Origin: Gemmatimonadaceae bacterium
Lineage (GTDB): Bacteria; Gemmatimonadota; Gemmatimonadetes; Gemmatimonadales; Gemmatimonadaceae
Length of the DNA stretch: 64,000 nt
Reading direction: 5' to 3'
Assembly (NCBI GenBank): GCA_019186945.1
Contig: JABAQJ010000004.1
Span: 186,001-250,000, forward strand
The notes beneath the pieces are model-generated. The model saw nothing but the letters and a program-made list of their open reading frames with translations. It made no database searches and was not told where the DNA came from. Numbering within the stretch: position 1 is the stretch's first letter; every line of letters begins with the position of its first letter. A program made the position numbers and the translations under genes. Of the stretch, positions 53,836 through 62,220 are shown piece by piece.

Positions 53836-56800
53836 TCAGAGCAGTGGGCGGAGTTCAGTCACCAACCGATCGACCTGATCCCGCCAGCACCAACCTCTCA
53901 TGACATCGGCGCCCTTCGCGCCGATCGCACGTGCGCCTGCCCGATCGTCCCAAACCTGCTGGAGAACGTCGACGATCTCATCGACGTCGGACTCGCCCCA
54001 GCCGTCGGTCCCGCGGAAGAACCGGGTTGGGCGTGGCACGGCGAGCTGGCGCACGAGGGGGATGCAGCCGCCGGCGGCCACCAGGTCCAGGTGCCCCGTG
54101 TTGCCGGAGATGATCGTCGGGACGCCAGCGGCCATGCACTCCATGGCGACCAGGTTGGTTCCGCCTTCGGCGCGGTTCGGGAACAGGGCAACGTCGGCTT
54201 CCCGCACGACGTGACCCATGAGCGCGTTAGGCACTCGGCCCACATCGAGGATCGCGTCGCGAGGAATCCCATTGGCTTCGAGCCAGGAAGCGACGGCGAG
54301 CATCCCGTCCTGGAAATCGGGAACGCCCACCACATGGCCGGCGACCGAGAGATCGGCGATGAGCTGCGGCCAATGGTTATGCCATGCAGTGACGAGCAGC
54401 GTTTCCGGGTACCGCTCTCGGAAGCGGCGGACCGCCGCCACCACAAGGTCCTGACCCTTTCGGAACTCGAGCTTTCCACCGGAGAAGACGACAAAGCGGT
54501 CAGCTAGTCTTCCCGATCGATCGGCGCGATGAAACACGGTGGTGTCCACGCCCTGCCGCGCGATAACCACGTTCGCCAGACCGAGCGCTCGCAGGATCTG
54601 AGCGTTCCACTCCGAACCGGCGACGATGCAGTCGAGCGAGCGTGCTCTCGCGAGCGCCTGCGGGTCGAAGGCCGTGTCCTCGAAGAATATCACGCCAGCC
54701 TCACGTCGGCCTCGCACGCGCTCCCACAACGGCCCATGGGCGAGGTTATTCCCCAGCGCCTTGAGCATCAGCCCGTCGAACGACGACTCGCCAGTGGCGG
54801 TGACGGGAGACGTCGGCACTTGGCGCAGGCGCCAGGCATCGATCGGTACGGCATCGCGCAGGTCGGACGCGAAGATCATCGGTGCGACATCGGAACGGGC
54901 CGCGAGTTCGAGGGCAAGGTGTGTACCGTACACGCCCCATCCTGTGTCGGGACGCAACTCCCAGTCGATACCAATACTCGTTCGCGCCGAACACCGTGGC
55001 GCCGGCCCGTCGCGCACGACCAGTGTGTCGTCGAGTGGAACCGCTGTCGCGCGTCCGTCCGATGCCTCGCCGATCAGTTCGGCCAGCATGGCTGCGGAAA
55101 GAACGACGATGTCCTGCGGTCGCTCCCAGGCTACAATCGGATCGAGCGCCACTTCACCACCCACGAGCGTCGCCTCGAACGCCCTGTGGCCGCACGCCGC
55201 AAGGGCGTTCAGCGTGTCGCGAACGCTAGCCGGCGGACAGGAGTGAATGGCGGCGGCGTGAAGCGACGGAGTTCTTCCCGCCCCCGCGAACGCCGCGACC
55301 AGGTCGTGCAGCGCCGTCGCCGACGCGCAGCGCACGGCCACGCGCCCTGCCAGCACCGTCGGTTCGATATGCTCGGCGCATGACACCCGATCGCCAGCAT
55401 TGACGCCGTTCGCCAGCGCAGAGAGCCTGCGTGCTTGCAAACCGTCCGGCACCCGAGCGATAACCTGCGTACGATGCGGTGCAGTCAGGACAGACAGCAT
55501 CGTCAGCCCCAGCCCGGGAGCGTCGTCCACGAAGGTGTCGATGTGCGCCAGCGCTTCGTCCCAAAAGCGGCGGAGAGCGATTTCATGGCCGCAATCGAGG
55601 AGTTCGGCCTGATACTCTTCGAACATGGCGGGATCCGCCAGCTGCGCCAGCGGGATCCAGAGGTCGAAGCGTGGCCGACCGTCAGCCCCCATGTCGACGG
55701 ACTCCAGCGTCGTGACCGGCTCGCTACCATCGGACCACGCTGGCGTGTCGGCGGAACCCGGGGCACCACGGTCGTACGTGCCGAGCGCGTCGGCAACGCG
55801 CAGAAACACCGGATCCCACTGCTGCACAGCGGGCTGCCTGAAGAGGCGGACCGTCGGGTACCATGGTGAGTCGCTTCGCTCCAGCATCCAGCGGAAGTCC
55901 GGGACACAAGGAAGCAGAACCCACGTGGGTCGGCCGAGCGCTCCCGCCAGGTGCGCTACCGACGTGTCGACCGTAATGACGAGATCAAGGCGCTGCAACA
56001 CCGCCGCGGTGTCCCGGAAATCGTTCAAGTGGATTCCGACATCCTTGACCGCTCCCGCTGGGAATGCCTCCAACGCACTGGCAACATCGTCGCCCTTCTG
56101 CAGCGAGTACCACGCAGTGTTCGGCGTCGAGAGCAGGGGGATGAAACGCTCTGGCGCGACTGATCGCAGCCGATCCCGATGATGTGCCGGGTTTCCCGCC
56201 CAGACGATTCCGACCTTCAGCACGTTCGCTGGAGCGTCGATGAGGGCCGCGGCCGGACGCGGGCCAGCGATGAGATATGGCACGTTCGCGGGGATTGTCT
56301 CGGGACGCACATCCAGCAGGAACGGGAGGCTCATCAGGAAGGCGTGCACATCGTATGGTGGGAGGCGCGACCCGCGCGCAACGACCTCGTCGACACCTTG
56401 GACGCCCATCAACAGCGACACGAGGGGGTGAGGGCACTCCACGATCACTCGGCCTGCCCCATGTGCCGCGAGCAAGGCGGCAAAGCGAACGAACTGCAGG
56501 GCGTCGCCGATTCCCTGCTCCGTGTGCAGCAGGATCGAGCGGCCGGCCAGCGGCGTGCCGTCCCATTCGGGCGCGTTGTAGCTCGCGTGGTCGATCAACG
56601 AGGACTGGAGCTGTTTGCGAGCCTCGAACTGGCGCCAGCCGTTCGCGAAATCGCCGTGCAGCAGCGACAGGATGGCGATGTTCCAGCGCGCATTGCGATT
56701 GGCCGGATCCAGCGAAAGCGCCCGCTCGAGGAGTTCACGACTGCGAGCGTACCTCGCCGCCTCGAGTTCGCAGTTGGCCAGCAGGACGTACGGCTCGGCA

Positions 56801-57567
56801 AAATCCGGATCGAGTGCGAGCGCCCGCTCGGCCAACTCGCGAACGCGATCGTATTCTCCCGTCAGTTCAAATACGGATGCGAAATTGGCGTAGACCGCTG
56901 GATTGTCGGGCGCCGACTCGACCGCACGTTCGAAGATCGCAATTGCTTCTGCCAGTCGCTTCTCCTCACGCAACATCACACCCAGGTTGGAAAGTGCGTT
57001 GGTGCCGGTGGGATTGAGGGCCAGCGATCGGTGGAGCGATGCTAGCGCGTCCTCCTGGCGACGCAGTCCGCGCAGCGCGAGGGCTCGACCGTTCCAGAAC
57101 TCGTTGTTGTCCGGCTGGAGCGATAGCGCGCGGTCGAATGTCGAGAGAGCTGCTTGGAAGTGGAAGCGTTCGACTTCGTTGTTGGCGAGGTTGTTTGCCC
57201 AATCGGCGCGTCGCGGATCGTAGCGACAGGCCGCCTGGAAATGAGCGGCTGCCTCGTCGTGGCGCCCGAGCCGCGTGAGCACCAGCCCAAGGTTGTTGAG
57301 GGCCTCGCCATAGGAGGGGGCGATCTCGATGGCATGATTGAACAGGCGCATCGCTTCCGCCGTTCCGTCCGGCTCCGCTGCTGCGATCGTTCCCAGGTTG
57401 TTGCAGGCCTCGGCGAAGTCGGGGTCTAACGCCAGCGCATCATGGTACGATCGTGATGCTGCCGACAATTCGCCGGCAAGATGGTGCCGAACGCCACGCT
57501 CGAAGCAGCGCTGGGCCGGTGCCCTGGTTTCCCGGTGGACTGCAGGACTCGACGACGACAGCGTCAT
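53836..57567 (-). CDS. Giant TPR-glycosyltransferase (TPR, GT9/GT41-like, degenerate FkbM-like, GT4-like)
   Basis: 1243 residues. Residues about 20-300 are TPR repeats (ALDPDFAEACNNLGTIA and so on). Residues about 310-590 form a glycosyltransferase similar to TPR-linked heptosyl/OGT-like enzymes (HTEQGIGDALQFVRFAALLA, WAGNPAHHRDRLRS, TVDTSVAHLAGALGRPTWVLLP). A middle block about 610-830 looks like a decayed FkbM methyltransferase (DTFVDDAPGLGLTMLSVLTA). Residues about 840-1243 are a GT4-type enzyme (VVFSGGKLEFRKGQDLVVAAVRRF, LFPNRAEGGTNLVAMECMAAGVPTI). It probably glycosylates flagellin Ser/Thr. The start near 57567 follows a 218-base gap that holds only a small hairpin and one CGTTAGGC copy. 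Confidence 0.85.
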   Translation of the reverse strand: MTLSSSSPAVHRETRAPAQRCFERGVRHHLAGELSAASRSYHDALALDPDFAEACNNLGTIAAAEPDGTAEAMRLFNHAIEIAPSYGEALNNLGLVLTRLGRHDEAAAHFQAACRYDPRRADWANNLANNEVERFHFQAALSTFDRALSLQPDNNEFWNGRALALRGLRRQEDALASLHRSLALNPTGTNALSNLGVMLREEKRLAEAIAIFERAVESAPDNPAVYANFASVFELTGEYDRVRELAERALALDPDFAEPYVLLANCELEAARYARSRELLERALSLDPANRNARWNIAILSLLHGDFANGWRQFEARKQLQSSLIDHASYNAPEWDGTPLAGRSILLHTEQGIGDALQFVRFAALLAAHGAGRVIVECPHPLVSLLMGVQGVDEVVARGSRLPPYDVHAFLMSLPFLLDVRPETIPANVPYLIAGPRPAAALIDAPANVLKVGIVWAGNPAHHRDRLRSVAPERFIPLLSTPNTAWYSLQKGDDVASALEAFPAGAVKDVGIHLNDFRDTAAVLQRLDLVITVDTSVAHLAGALGRPTWVLLPCVPDFRWMLERSDSPWYPTVRLFRQPAVQQWDPVFLRVADALGTYDRGAPGSADTPAWSDGSEPVTTLESVDMGADGRPRFDLWIPLAQLADPAMFEEYQAELLDCGHEIALRRFWDEALAHIDTFVDDAPGLGLTMLSVLTAPHRTQVIARVPDGLQARRLSALANGVNAGDRVSCAEHIEPTVLAGRVAVRCASATALHDLVAAFAGAGRTPSLHAAAIHSCPPASVRDTLNALAACGHRAFEATLVGGEVALDPIVAWERPQDIVVLSAAMLAELIGEASDGRATAVPLDDTLVVRDGPAPRCSARTSIGIDWELRPDTGWGVYGTHLALELAARSDVAPMIFASDLRDAVPIDAWRLRQVPTSPVTATGESSFDGLMLKALGNNLAHGPLWERVRGRREAGVIFFEDTAFDPQALARARSLDCIVAGSEWNAQILRALGLANVVIARQGVDTTVFHRADRSGRLADRFVVFSGGKLEFRKGQDLVVAAVRRFRERYPETLLVTAWHNHWPQLIADLSVAGHVVGVPDFQDGMLAVASWLEANGIPRDAILDVGRVPNALMGHVVREADVALFPNRAEGGTNLVAMECMAAGVPTIISGNTGHLDLVAAGGCIPLVRQLAVPRPTRFFRGTDGWGESDVDEIVDVLQQVWDDRAGARAIGAKGADVMRGWCWRDQVDRLVTELRPLL

Positions 57568-57785
57568 GGGAGCGATGAGCAGATTTTCCGCGCGGTCAGG
57601 CGTGACAGCGCGATCCGACAGTCGCTGGCGGACGGATTACGGAAGGCAGTCCGCATGCCAGCGGCGAAGTACTTGCCGCGACACAGCTTGGGCGTTAGGC
57701 AGCACGCCCATCGCTAGCCGATTCCGGCAGTAATGGCCGGAACGCCGGCGAGTTTGCGGGAAGGACTTGCCTATCGTTAAGGACG

Positions 57786-58277
57786 TCAGCCGGCAACCGC
57801 GGTACTGGCCAGGAGGTCGAGGTCGAACGCCTCCCGAACCGAGTAGCCATCGTCCGTGCGGATGCTCTGGAAGGCTTGGCGTTCCCGCAAGTTGAACAGC
57901 AGCGGCGCCTGGAGGTTGGCCGTGCACGACTCGCCGCGGTGGGGCGGCATTGTCACGATCGCGAGGACGATGATGTCCTGCAGTCCGGGCGACCCGAGTC
58001 GCGCCAGCTCCGCATTCGAGAGTTCGACCTGATAGCGCTCGGGGAAATAGAGGAACGGGTCTACCAGCAGAAACGCAAGCGCCGAGTAGTCGGCGGACTG
58101 CAGCCAGTAGACACCTTCGCGCGGTGCAGGCAGGAGGGCCCAGGTTCTGGCTGCTGGAAAGCCAGGGACACCGGCAGGAAACTCGAGAAGGTCCCCTCGT
58201 AGGACCGGCAGCGTTCCCAGCACCTCGGAACTCAGGTTCACGAGACCGGAATCGAGACGGCCGAGTGAGTCGCTCAT
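57786..58277 (-). CDS. fliW: Flagellar assembly factor FliW
   Basis: 163 residues. Family pattern: LLEFPAGVPGFPAARTWALLP, VYWLQSADYSALAFLLVDPFLYFPERYQVEL, LVLAIVT-like (DIIVLAIVTMP) and TANLQAPLLFNLRERQAFQSIRTDDGYSVREAFDL. FliW binds flagellin and normally antagonises CsrA. Its ATG overlaps the flgL TGA by four bases, so the two are coupled. No csrA follows, which is the usual neighbour. Confidence 0.93.
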   Translation of the reverse strand: MSDSLGRLDSGLVNLSSEVLGTLPVLRGDLLEFPAGVPGFPAARTWALLPAPREGVYWLQSADYSALAFLLVDPFLYFPERYQVELSNAELARLGSPGLQDIIVLAIVTMPPHRGESCTANLQAPLLFNLRERQAFQSIRTDDGYSVREAFDLDLLASTAVAG

Positions 58278-59155
58278 CGGAGGTAATCAGCGAGCGAGAG
58301 GTTGATGACGTGGGATGTGGCCAGAAGCGCGGACTGATAGGCGTTCTGCTTGTTCACAAGCGTCGTCACCGCTTCCTCCAGGTTGATGTCCTGAAGGTTC
58401 GACTTGAACGTCTTCAGCGTGGCGTCCAGTGCGACGATGTTCTGCGTTGCCGTTTCCAGCCGGTTGGTCTGTGCACCGACGTCGCCCAGCAGCGTCTGCA
58501 CGACGCCGTGCCCGGTATCGATCGTGTTGATCGAGTTCTGGATCGCGAGTTGATCGTTGGCGCCAAGGGCCTGCGACAGCTGATCGAGGGATGCAAGGAC
58601 GCTGGAACTTAGGAAGATCTGCGTCGCGTTGTGGTTGACGTCGATCGTGAGGCTCTCGGAGATCTCCGCGCGCCGCTGTCCGGTTGGCGGCGAAGCTGTG
58701 AAGGGCGGTGTCGACTGGGTGATCGGCGGCGTTCCCGACTGATCCCCGCCGAAAAGGTACTCGCCTTCGTGTCTCGTGTTTGCGAGCTGGATCGCGAACG
58801 CGAGCAGTTGGTCGATTTCGGCCTTGGCGACCAGTCGTGTCTGTGCACTGCCGGTACTACTCCCCTCCTGGATACCGATTTGCTTTGCGCGTGCCAACGC
58901 AACGGAGAGTTTGTCGAGAACTTCTTCCTCGGTATTGCTTCGAACCGTCGCGGAGTTGATGTTGCGCTGGTACTGGTCGAGGGCGCGGAGGGAGGCAGCG
59001 GACGACATGATGGAAGACGCGGCGTTCGGGTCGTCCGAGGCCCGTTCCACGCGGAGACCGGTCTGGGTACGGTGCCGTGCCTCCTCGACTCCATGGGATG
59101 CATGCTGGAGGCCCAGGATTGCGCTGGTGGCCATGCCGATGTTCGAAACTCGCAT
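58274..59155 (-). CDS. flgL: Flagellar hook-filament junction protein FlgL
   Basis: 293 residues from ATG 59153-59155. The flagellin-like N-terminus contains RVSNIGMATSAILGLQHAS, TGLRVERASDDPNAASSIMSSAASLRALDQYQRNI and the following coiled region; the C-terminus has LETATQNIVALDATLKTFKSNLQDINLEEAVTTLVNKQNAYQSALLATSHVINLSLADYLR. The size suits FlgL. A 75-codon upstream in-frame extension is rejected because it lies across the promoter at 59226. Divergent from the NtrC-type regulator. Confidence 0.93.
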   Translation of the reverse strand: MRVSNIGMATSAILGLQHASHGVEEARHRTQTGLRVERASDDPNAASSIMSSAASLRALDQYQRNINSATVRSNTEEEVLDKLSVALARAKQIGIQEGSSTGSAQTRLVAKAEIDQLLAFAIQLANTRHEGEYLFGGDQSGTPPITQSTPPFTASPPTGQRRAEISESLTIDVNHNATQIFLSSSVLASLDQLSQALGANDQLAIQNSINTIDTGHGVVQTLLGDVGAQTNRLETATQNIVALDATLKTFKSNLQDINLEEAVTTLVNKQNAYQSALLATSHVINLSLADYLR

Positions 59156-59225
59156 GTCGCGACTGTGTCGTGGGATCGATCCGTATGGTGGTTGCGACGG
59201 ATCCGGGCAGAGCGTCTGTGAGGGA

Positions 59226-59253
59226 GTATCGGCCGCTGTGCCCGAGAACTTGA
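59226..59253 (-). promoter_or_regulatory. Sigma-28 (FliA)-type promoter for flgL-fliW
   Basis: On the - strand TCAAGTTC (59246-59253), 12 bases, GCCGATAC (59226-59233). Same spacing and elements as the flagellin and flgM promoters. Leader about 65 bases. Confidence 0.85.
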
Positions 59254-59295
59254 GCGTCCCGCTGCACCTCGAACTTCCGCGCGCTATGCGCTGAC

Positions 59296-60744
59296 ATGGC
59301 AACGATTCTGTACGTCGACGACGAACCGTCCGTCGGTCTGATACTCGAAGACACGCTGACGCGAGCCGGCCACCGGGCAATCGGTGCGCGCAACGTCGTC
59401 GAGGCGTTGCAGGTACTGTCGCGCGAGCAAGTCGATCTGATTCTCTCCGACTACCGGATGCCCGGTCTGACCGGGCTCGAGTTCCTGGCGCTGCTCCAGC
59501 GAGAGGGATACGACATCCCCCTGATCATGGTCACCGGGTACGCGAGCATCGAGCACGCGGTTGCGGCGATCAAGGCCGGCGCGATCGACTACGTGACGAA
59601 GCCGATTCGGACGCAGCAGCTGGAATTGGCCGTCGAACAGGCGCTCGAGTTCGTGCGACTGCGGCGCGAGAACGATACGCTGCGCCGTGAAGTCACGGAG
59701 TTTCGGAACGAGCGTCAGATCATTGGCGAGAGTCCGGGCATCAGGCGGATTTTGCAGACCGTATCGATGGTGGCTCCGACGCGCGCGACTGTTCTGCTGC
59801 AGGGTGAAAGTGGGACGGGGAAGGAACTGTTCGCGCGAGCGATCCACACACAGGGCGACCGTCGTGACCGGCCGTTCATCAAGCTGAATTGCGCCGCGCT
59901 TCCAGAAGGTCTGATCGAGAGCGCGCTCTTCGGTCACGAACGAGGCGCGTTCACGGGTGCGATCAAGCGAGTCGAAGGCGCGTTCGAGCGTGCTCACGGC
60001 GGTACGCTCCTTCTCGACGAGATCTCGGAGATGAAGCTGGAGCTTCAGGCCAAGCTGCTGCGAGTACTGCAGGAACAGGAGTTCGAGCGGGTTGGAGGGA
60101 CGACGCCGATCAAGGTTGACGTGAGGGTGATCGCGACCACTAACCGGAATCTGGCCGCCGACGCCGCGGCCGGGCGTTTTCGGCAGGATCTCTACTATAG
60201 ATTGGCGGTCGTCCCGATCGAGATTCCGCCGCTGCGCGACCGTCCCGAGGATATCCCGATGCTTGCGTATCGCTACGCGATGCGCACGGCCGCGGAGATG
60301 CACAAGGAAGTGCAGGGGCTGGCACCGGAGACGATTCGCATGCTGCAGGACTACTCATGGCCGGGTAATGTCCGTGAGCTGCAACATGCGGTCGAGCGAG
60401 CGGTCATACTTTCGCACGAGCCACTGCTGCAGCCACGGGTGTTCGATGCCCAGCGCGTCGGCATGGGTTCGCCGCTGGCCCAGGGCGTGACGCGCACGCC
60501 GGCGCCGGGTTCGATCGAGACGATCGGATCGGCTGGCGGCACGCTGCCACCGGGCGCGATTGTCCTGCACACGCTGAACGTCGAGGAAGCGGAGCGCGCG
60601 CTCATCCGGCGCGCATTGGAACTCACCAGGAACAACCGCACGAAGACGGCGGAACTGCTCGGCATCAGCGTTCGCACGTTGCGCAACAAGCTCAATGGCG
60701 CTCGTGTGCTGGACGGACCGCACGCAGCCGGACGCACCGACTGA
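59296..60744 (+). CDS. Sigma-54-dependent response regulator (NtrC family), probably flagellar
   Basis: 482 residues. N-terminal receiver with acidic pair DDE near 8, phospho-acceptor LSDYRMPGL and Lys in VTKPIRT. The central AAA+ domain has GESGTGKE (Walker A), GAFTGAIKR (the sigma-54-binding loop) and LLLDEISEM (Walker B). A Fis-type helix-turn-helix RTKTAELLGISVRTLRNKL is at the C-terminus. It activates sigma-54 promoters; position beside flgB-flgC-fliE-fliF and a sigma-54-type site at 60950 suggests a FlrC/FleR role. Its sensor kinase is not in the window. Confidence 0.95.
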   Translation: MATILYVDDEPSVGLILEDTLTRAGHRAIGARNVVEALQVLSREQVDLILSDYRMPGLTGLEFLALLQREGYDIPLIMVTGYASIEHAVAAIKAGAIDYVTKPIRTQQLELAVEQALEFVRLRRENDTLRREVTEFRNERQIIGESPGIRRILQTVSMVAPTRATVLLQGESGTGKELFARAIHTQGDRRDRPFIKLNCAALPEGLIESALFGHERGAFTGAIKRVEGAFERAHGGTLLLDEISEMKLELQAKLLRVLQEQEFERVGGTTPIKVDVRVIATTNRNLAADAAAGRFRQDLYYRLAVVPIEIPPLRDRPEDIPMLAYRYAMRTAAEMHKEVQGLAPETIRMLQDYSWPGNVRELQHAVERAVILSHEPLLQPRVFDAQRVGMGSPLAQGVTRTPAPGSIETIGSAGGTLPPGAIVLHTLNVEEAERALIRRALELTRNNRTKTAELLGISVRTLRNKLNGARVLDGPHAAGRTD

Positions 60745-60949
60745 ACGGCAAGTCCGTCCGATTGGATCGGGCAAGAACTGCCCGCGACAACCTCCATTGC
60801 CCCGTCACCGCTCCAGCATGGGCACGATCCGACGCGCTGTGGTATCGAGTGGCCGGGATCGCGTAACGCGCTGCCAGGGAAGGCGTTAGGCACTCGGCGC
60901 CGGACGCCAGCGGAACCTGTTTCGCGGTTCCGACCAACCCGAACATCCC

Positions 60950-60964
60950 TGGTCCGCGCATTGC
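60950..60964 (+). promoter_or_regulatory. Sigma-54-type promoter before flgB
   Basis: TGG (60950-60952) and TGC (60962-60964) place GG and GC exactly 10 bases apart (TGGTCCGCGCATTGCC), as required for a -24/-12 promoter. Predicted start lies about 46 bases before the flgB ATG. The rest of 60745-61021 has one CGTTAGGC copy and no gene. Confidence 0.65.
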
Positions 60965-61021
60965 CCATAGCGGGCGGAACCACGGTCTTTGTCGCCGCAC
61001 TTCACCACCTTCGCTCTCCTC

Positions 61022-61306
61022 ATGCTCTTCGGGTTCTTTGGACGCGTCTCGAACGCACCCCGGTTGCTGGACGCACTCGACGCGGGGAGTCAGCGCGTGC
61101 GCGGTATCGCACAGCGGGTAGCTGGCGCAACGCTGCAGAACCAGAGCGGATTCTCGATTCCCGATGCGGAATCGGGCGACGCGACAGGCGTGAATCTCGA
61201 GGAAGAGATGACGCGCCTTGCGGATGAACAGCTGCGATACGAGACGGCGGCGAAGCTGCTGGAAAGAACGTACGCGAAGATTCGCCTGAGCATACGGGAG
61301 CGATAA
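61022..61306 (+). CDS. flgB: Flagellar rod protein FlgB, short
   Basis: 94 residues from ATG 61022 (a TTG at 60989 would add 11). The C-terminal half is FlgB-like: GVNLEEEMTRLADEQLRYETAAKLLERTYAKIRL. The N-terminal half is reduced and lacks the usual N-terminal rod motif (ANxANxxTPGY); instead it reads RVSNAPRLLDALDAGSQRVRG. It is shorter than the common 125-140 residues. Its TAA overlaps the flgC ATG (TAATG), and it starts the basal-body operon under the sigma-54-type site. Confidence 0.75.
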   Translation: MLFGFFGRVSNAPRLLDALDAGSQRVRGIAQRVAGATLQNQSGFSIPDAESGDATGVNLEEEMTRLADEQLRYETAAKLLERTYAKIRLSIRER

Positions 61307-61836
61307 TGACGGTCCGACCTGCTGGGCTCCTGCCACTGCTGACGAGTGGCGTCGCGGAGAACACGCGACCGCCGATGTTCCGGCCGATGGAGATCGCATC
61401 GTCGGGACTGTCGGCGCAGCGACTGCGCATGGAAGTGATTGCTACGAACATAGCCAACGCGGAAACCACGCACGTCGACGGCGGAGGCCCATACCGGCGG
61501 CGCATCGTCCGGCTGGAGGAAGCCGCAGTTGCCGGCGCTCCGCCGAGCTTTCTTCCGCTTCCGAGCGAAATGTCAGAGGGGAAGGCGACGAAGACCGACC
61601 CAGTGGCTGGGCTGGCGGGCGTGCAGACCATCGCGATCGAGGAGGATCCGAGCGAGGGACCGCTGGTCTACGATCCTGGCCACCCGGACGCGAACGCCCA
61701 GGGTTGGGTGCGGCAGCCTAACGTACGCATTACCGACGAGATTGTGGACTTGATGGAGGCGCGTCGCGTGTACGAAGCCAATGCGACCGTCTTCCAGGCC
61801 GCCAAGCAACTTCTCCGACGGGCGCTGGAAATCTGA
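61306..61836 (+). CDS. flgC: Flagellar rod protein FlgC
   Basis: 176 residues. The rod motif IASSGLSAQRLRMEVIATNIANAETT is clear, followed by GGPYRRRIV, EDPSEGPLVYDPGHPDANAQGWVRQPNVRITDEIVDLMEARRVYEANATVFQAAKQLLRRALEI, the classical FlgC C-terminus. About 25 extra residues precede the motif; the ATG at 61306 with GGGAG six bases upstream and TAATG overlap supports the longer start. One CGTTAGGC copy encodes Pro-Asn. Confidence 0.95.
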   Translation: MTVRPAGLLPLLTSGVAENTRPPMFRPMEIASSGLSAQRLRMEVIATNIANAETTHVDGGGPYRRRIVRLEEAAVAGAPPSFLPLPSEMSEGKATKTDPVAGLAGVQTIAIEEDPSEGPLVYDPGHPDANAQGWVRQPNVRITDEIVDLMEARRVYEANATVFQAAKQLLRRALEI

Positions 61837-61868
61837 CGCGCGCGTCGCATCACGCACCTAACGCAGAC

Positions 61869-62219
61869 ATGAGCATCTACGGTATCCGCGGTTCGATCGT
61901 CGGCGGGTCGGCACCGGCCGGCACCCCAGGGGCAGGCAGTTCTCCCGTTCGTCCGGATCGGCGACCATCCGCTCCGGCCTCGCAACCCAGCCCACCGTCC
62001 TCGCCAACGCGGGGAACCGGTTCTCCTGGAGCGGCAATGTCGATCCAGGCTCCGCCGGGCACAGATCCTGACCTGTGGAGCGTGCTGTCGGGCGATGAGC
62101 GGGCGTACTTCGCAAGGCTCGGCGCAATGGGTCCGTTGACGTATGGCCGTATACTGAGCGGTCAGGTCCAACCGCAGCAGGCCGTCTCCCGCGGGGCCCG
62201 CCTGGATGTGAAGGCCTGA
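61869..62219 (+). CDS. Small protein of unknown function in the basal-body operon
   Basis: 116 residues. The N-terminal 60 residues are Pro/Ser/Gly-rich and likely disordered. The C-terminal part (TDPDLWSVLSGDERAYFARLGAMGPLTYGRIL) is compact and helical. No family recognised. It lies between flgC and fliE with a one-base gap to fliE, so it is co-expressed and may be a rod or export accessory protein. Confidence 0.6.
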   Translation: MSIYGIRGSIVGGSAPAGTPGAGSSPVRPDRRPSAPASQPSPPSSPTRGTGSPGAAMSIQAPPGTDPDLWSVLSGDERAYFARLGAMGPLTYGRILSGQVQPQQAVSRGARLDVKA

Positions 62220-62220
62220 C

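Noticed and set aside
57722..57742. Small hairpin TTCCGGC-N7-GCCGGAA between fliW and the glycosyltransferase
   Set aside because: Only seven pairs and no T-run; not strong enough to call a terminator.
57568..57785. Search for csrA next to fliW
   Set aside because: No frame gives a CsrA-like sequence; the gap holds no supported gene.
58881..58896. Sigma-54-like TGGCACGCGCAAAGCA on the - strand
   Set aside because: It lies inside flgL coding sequence, lacks the TTGC box and precedes no gene start.
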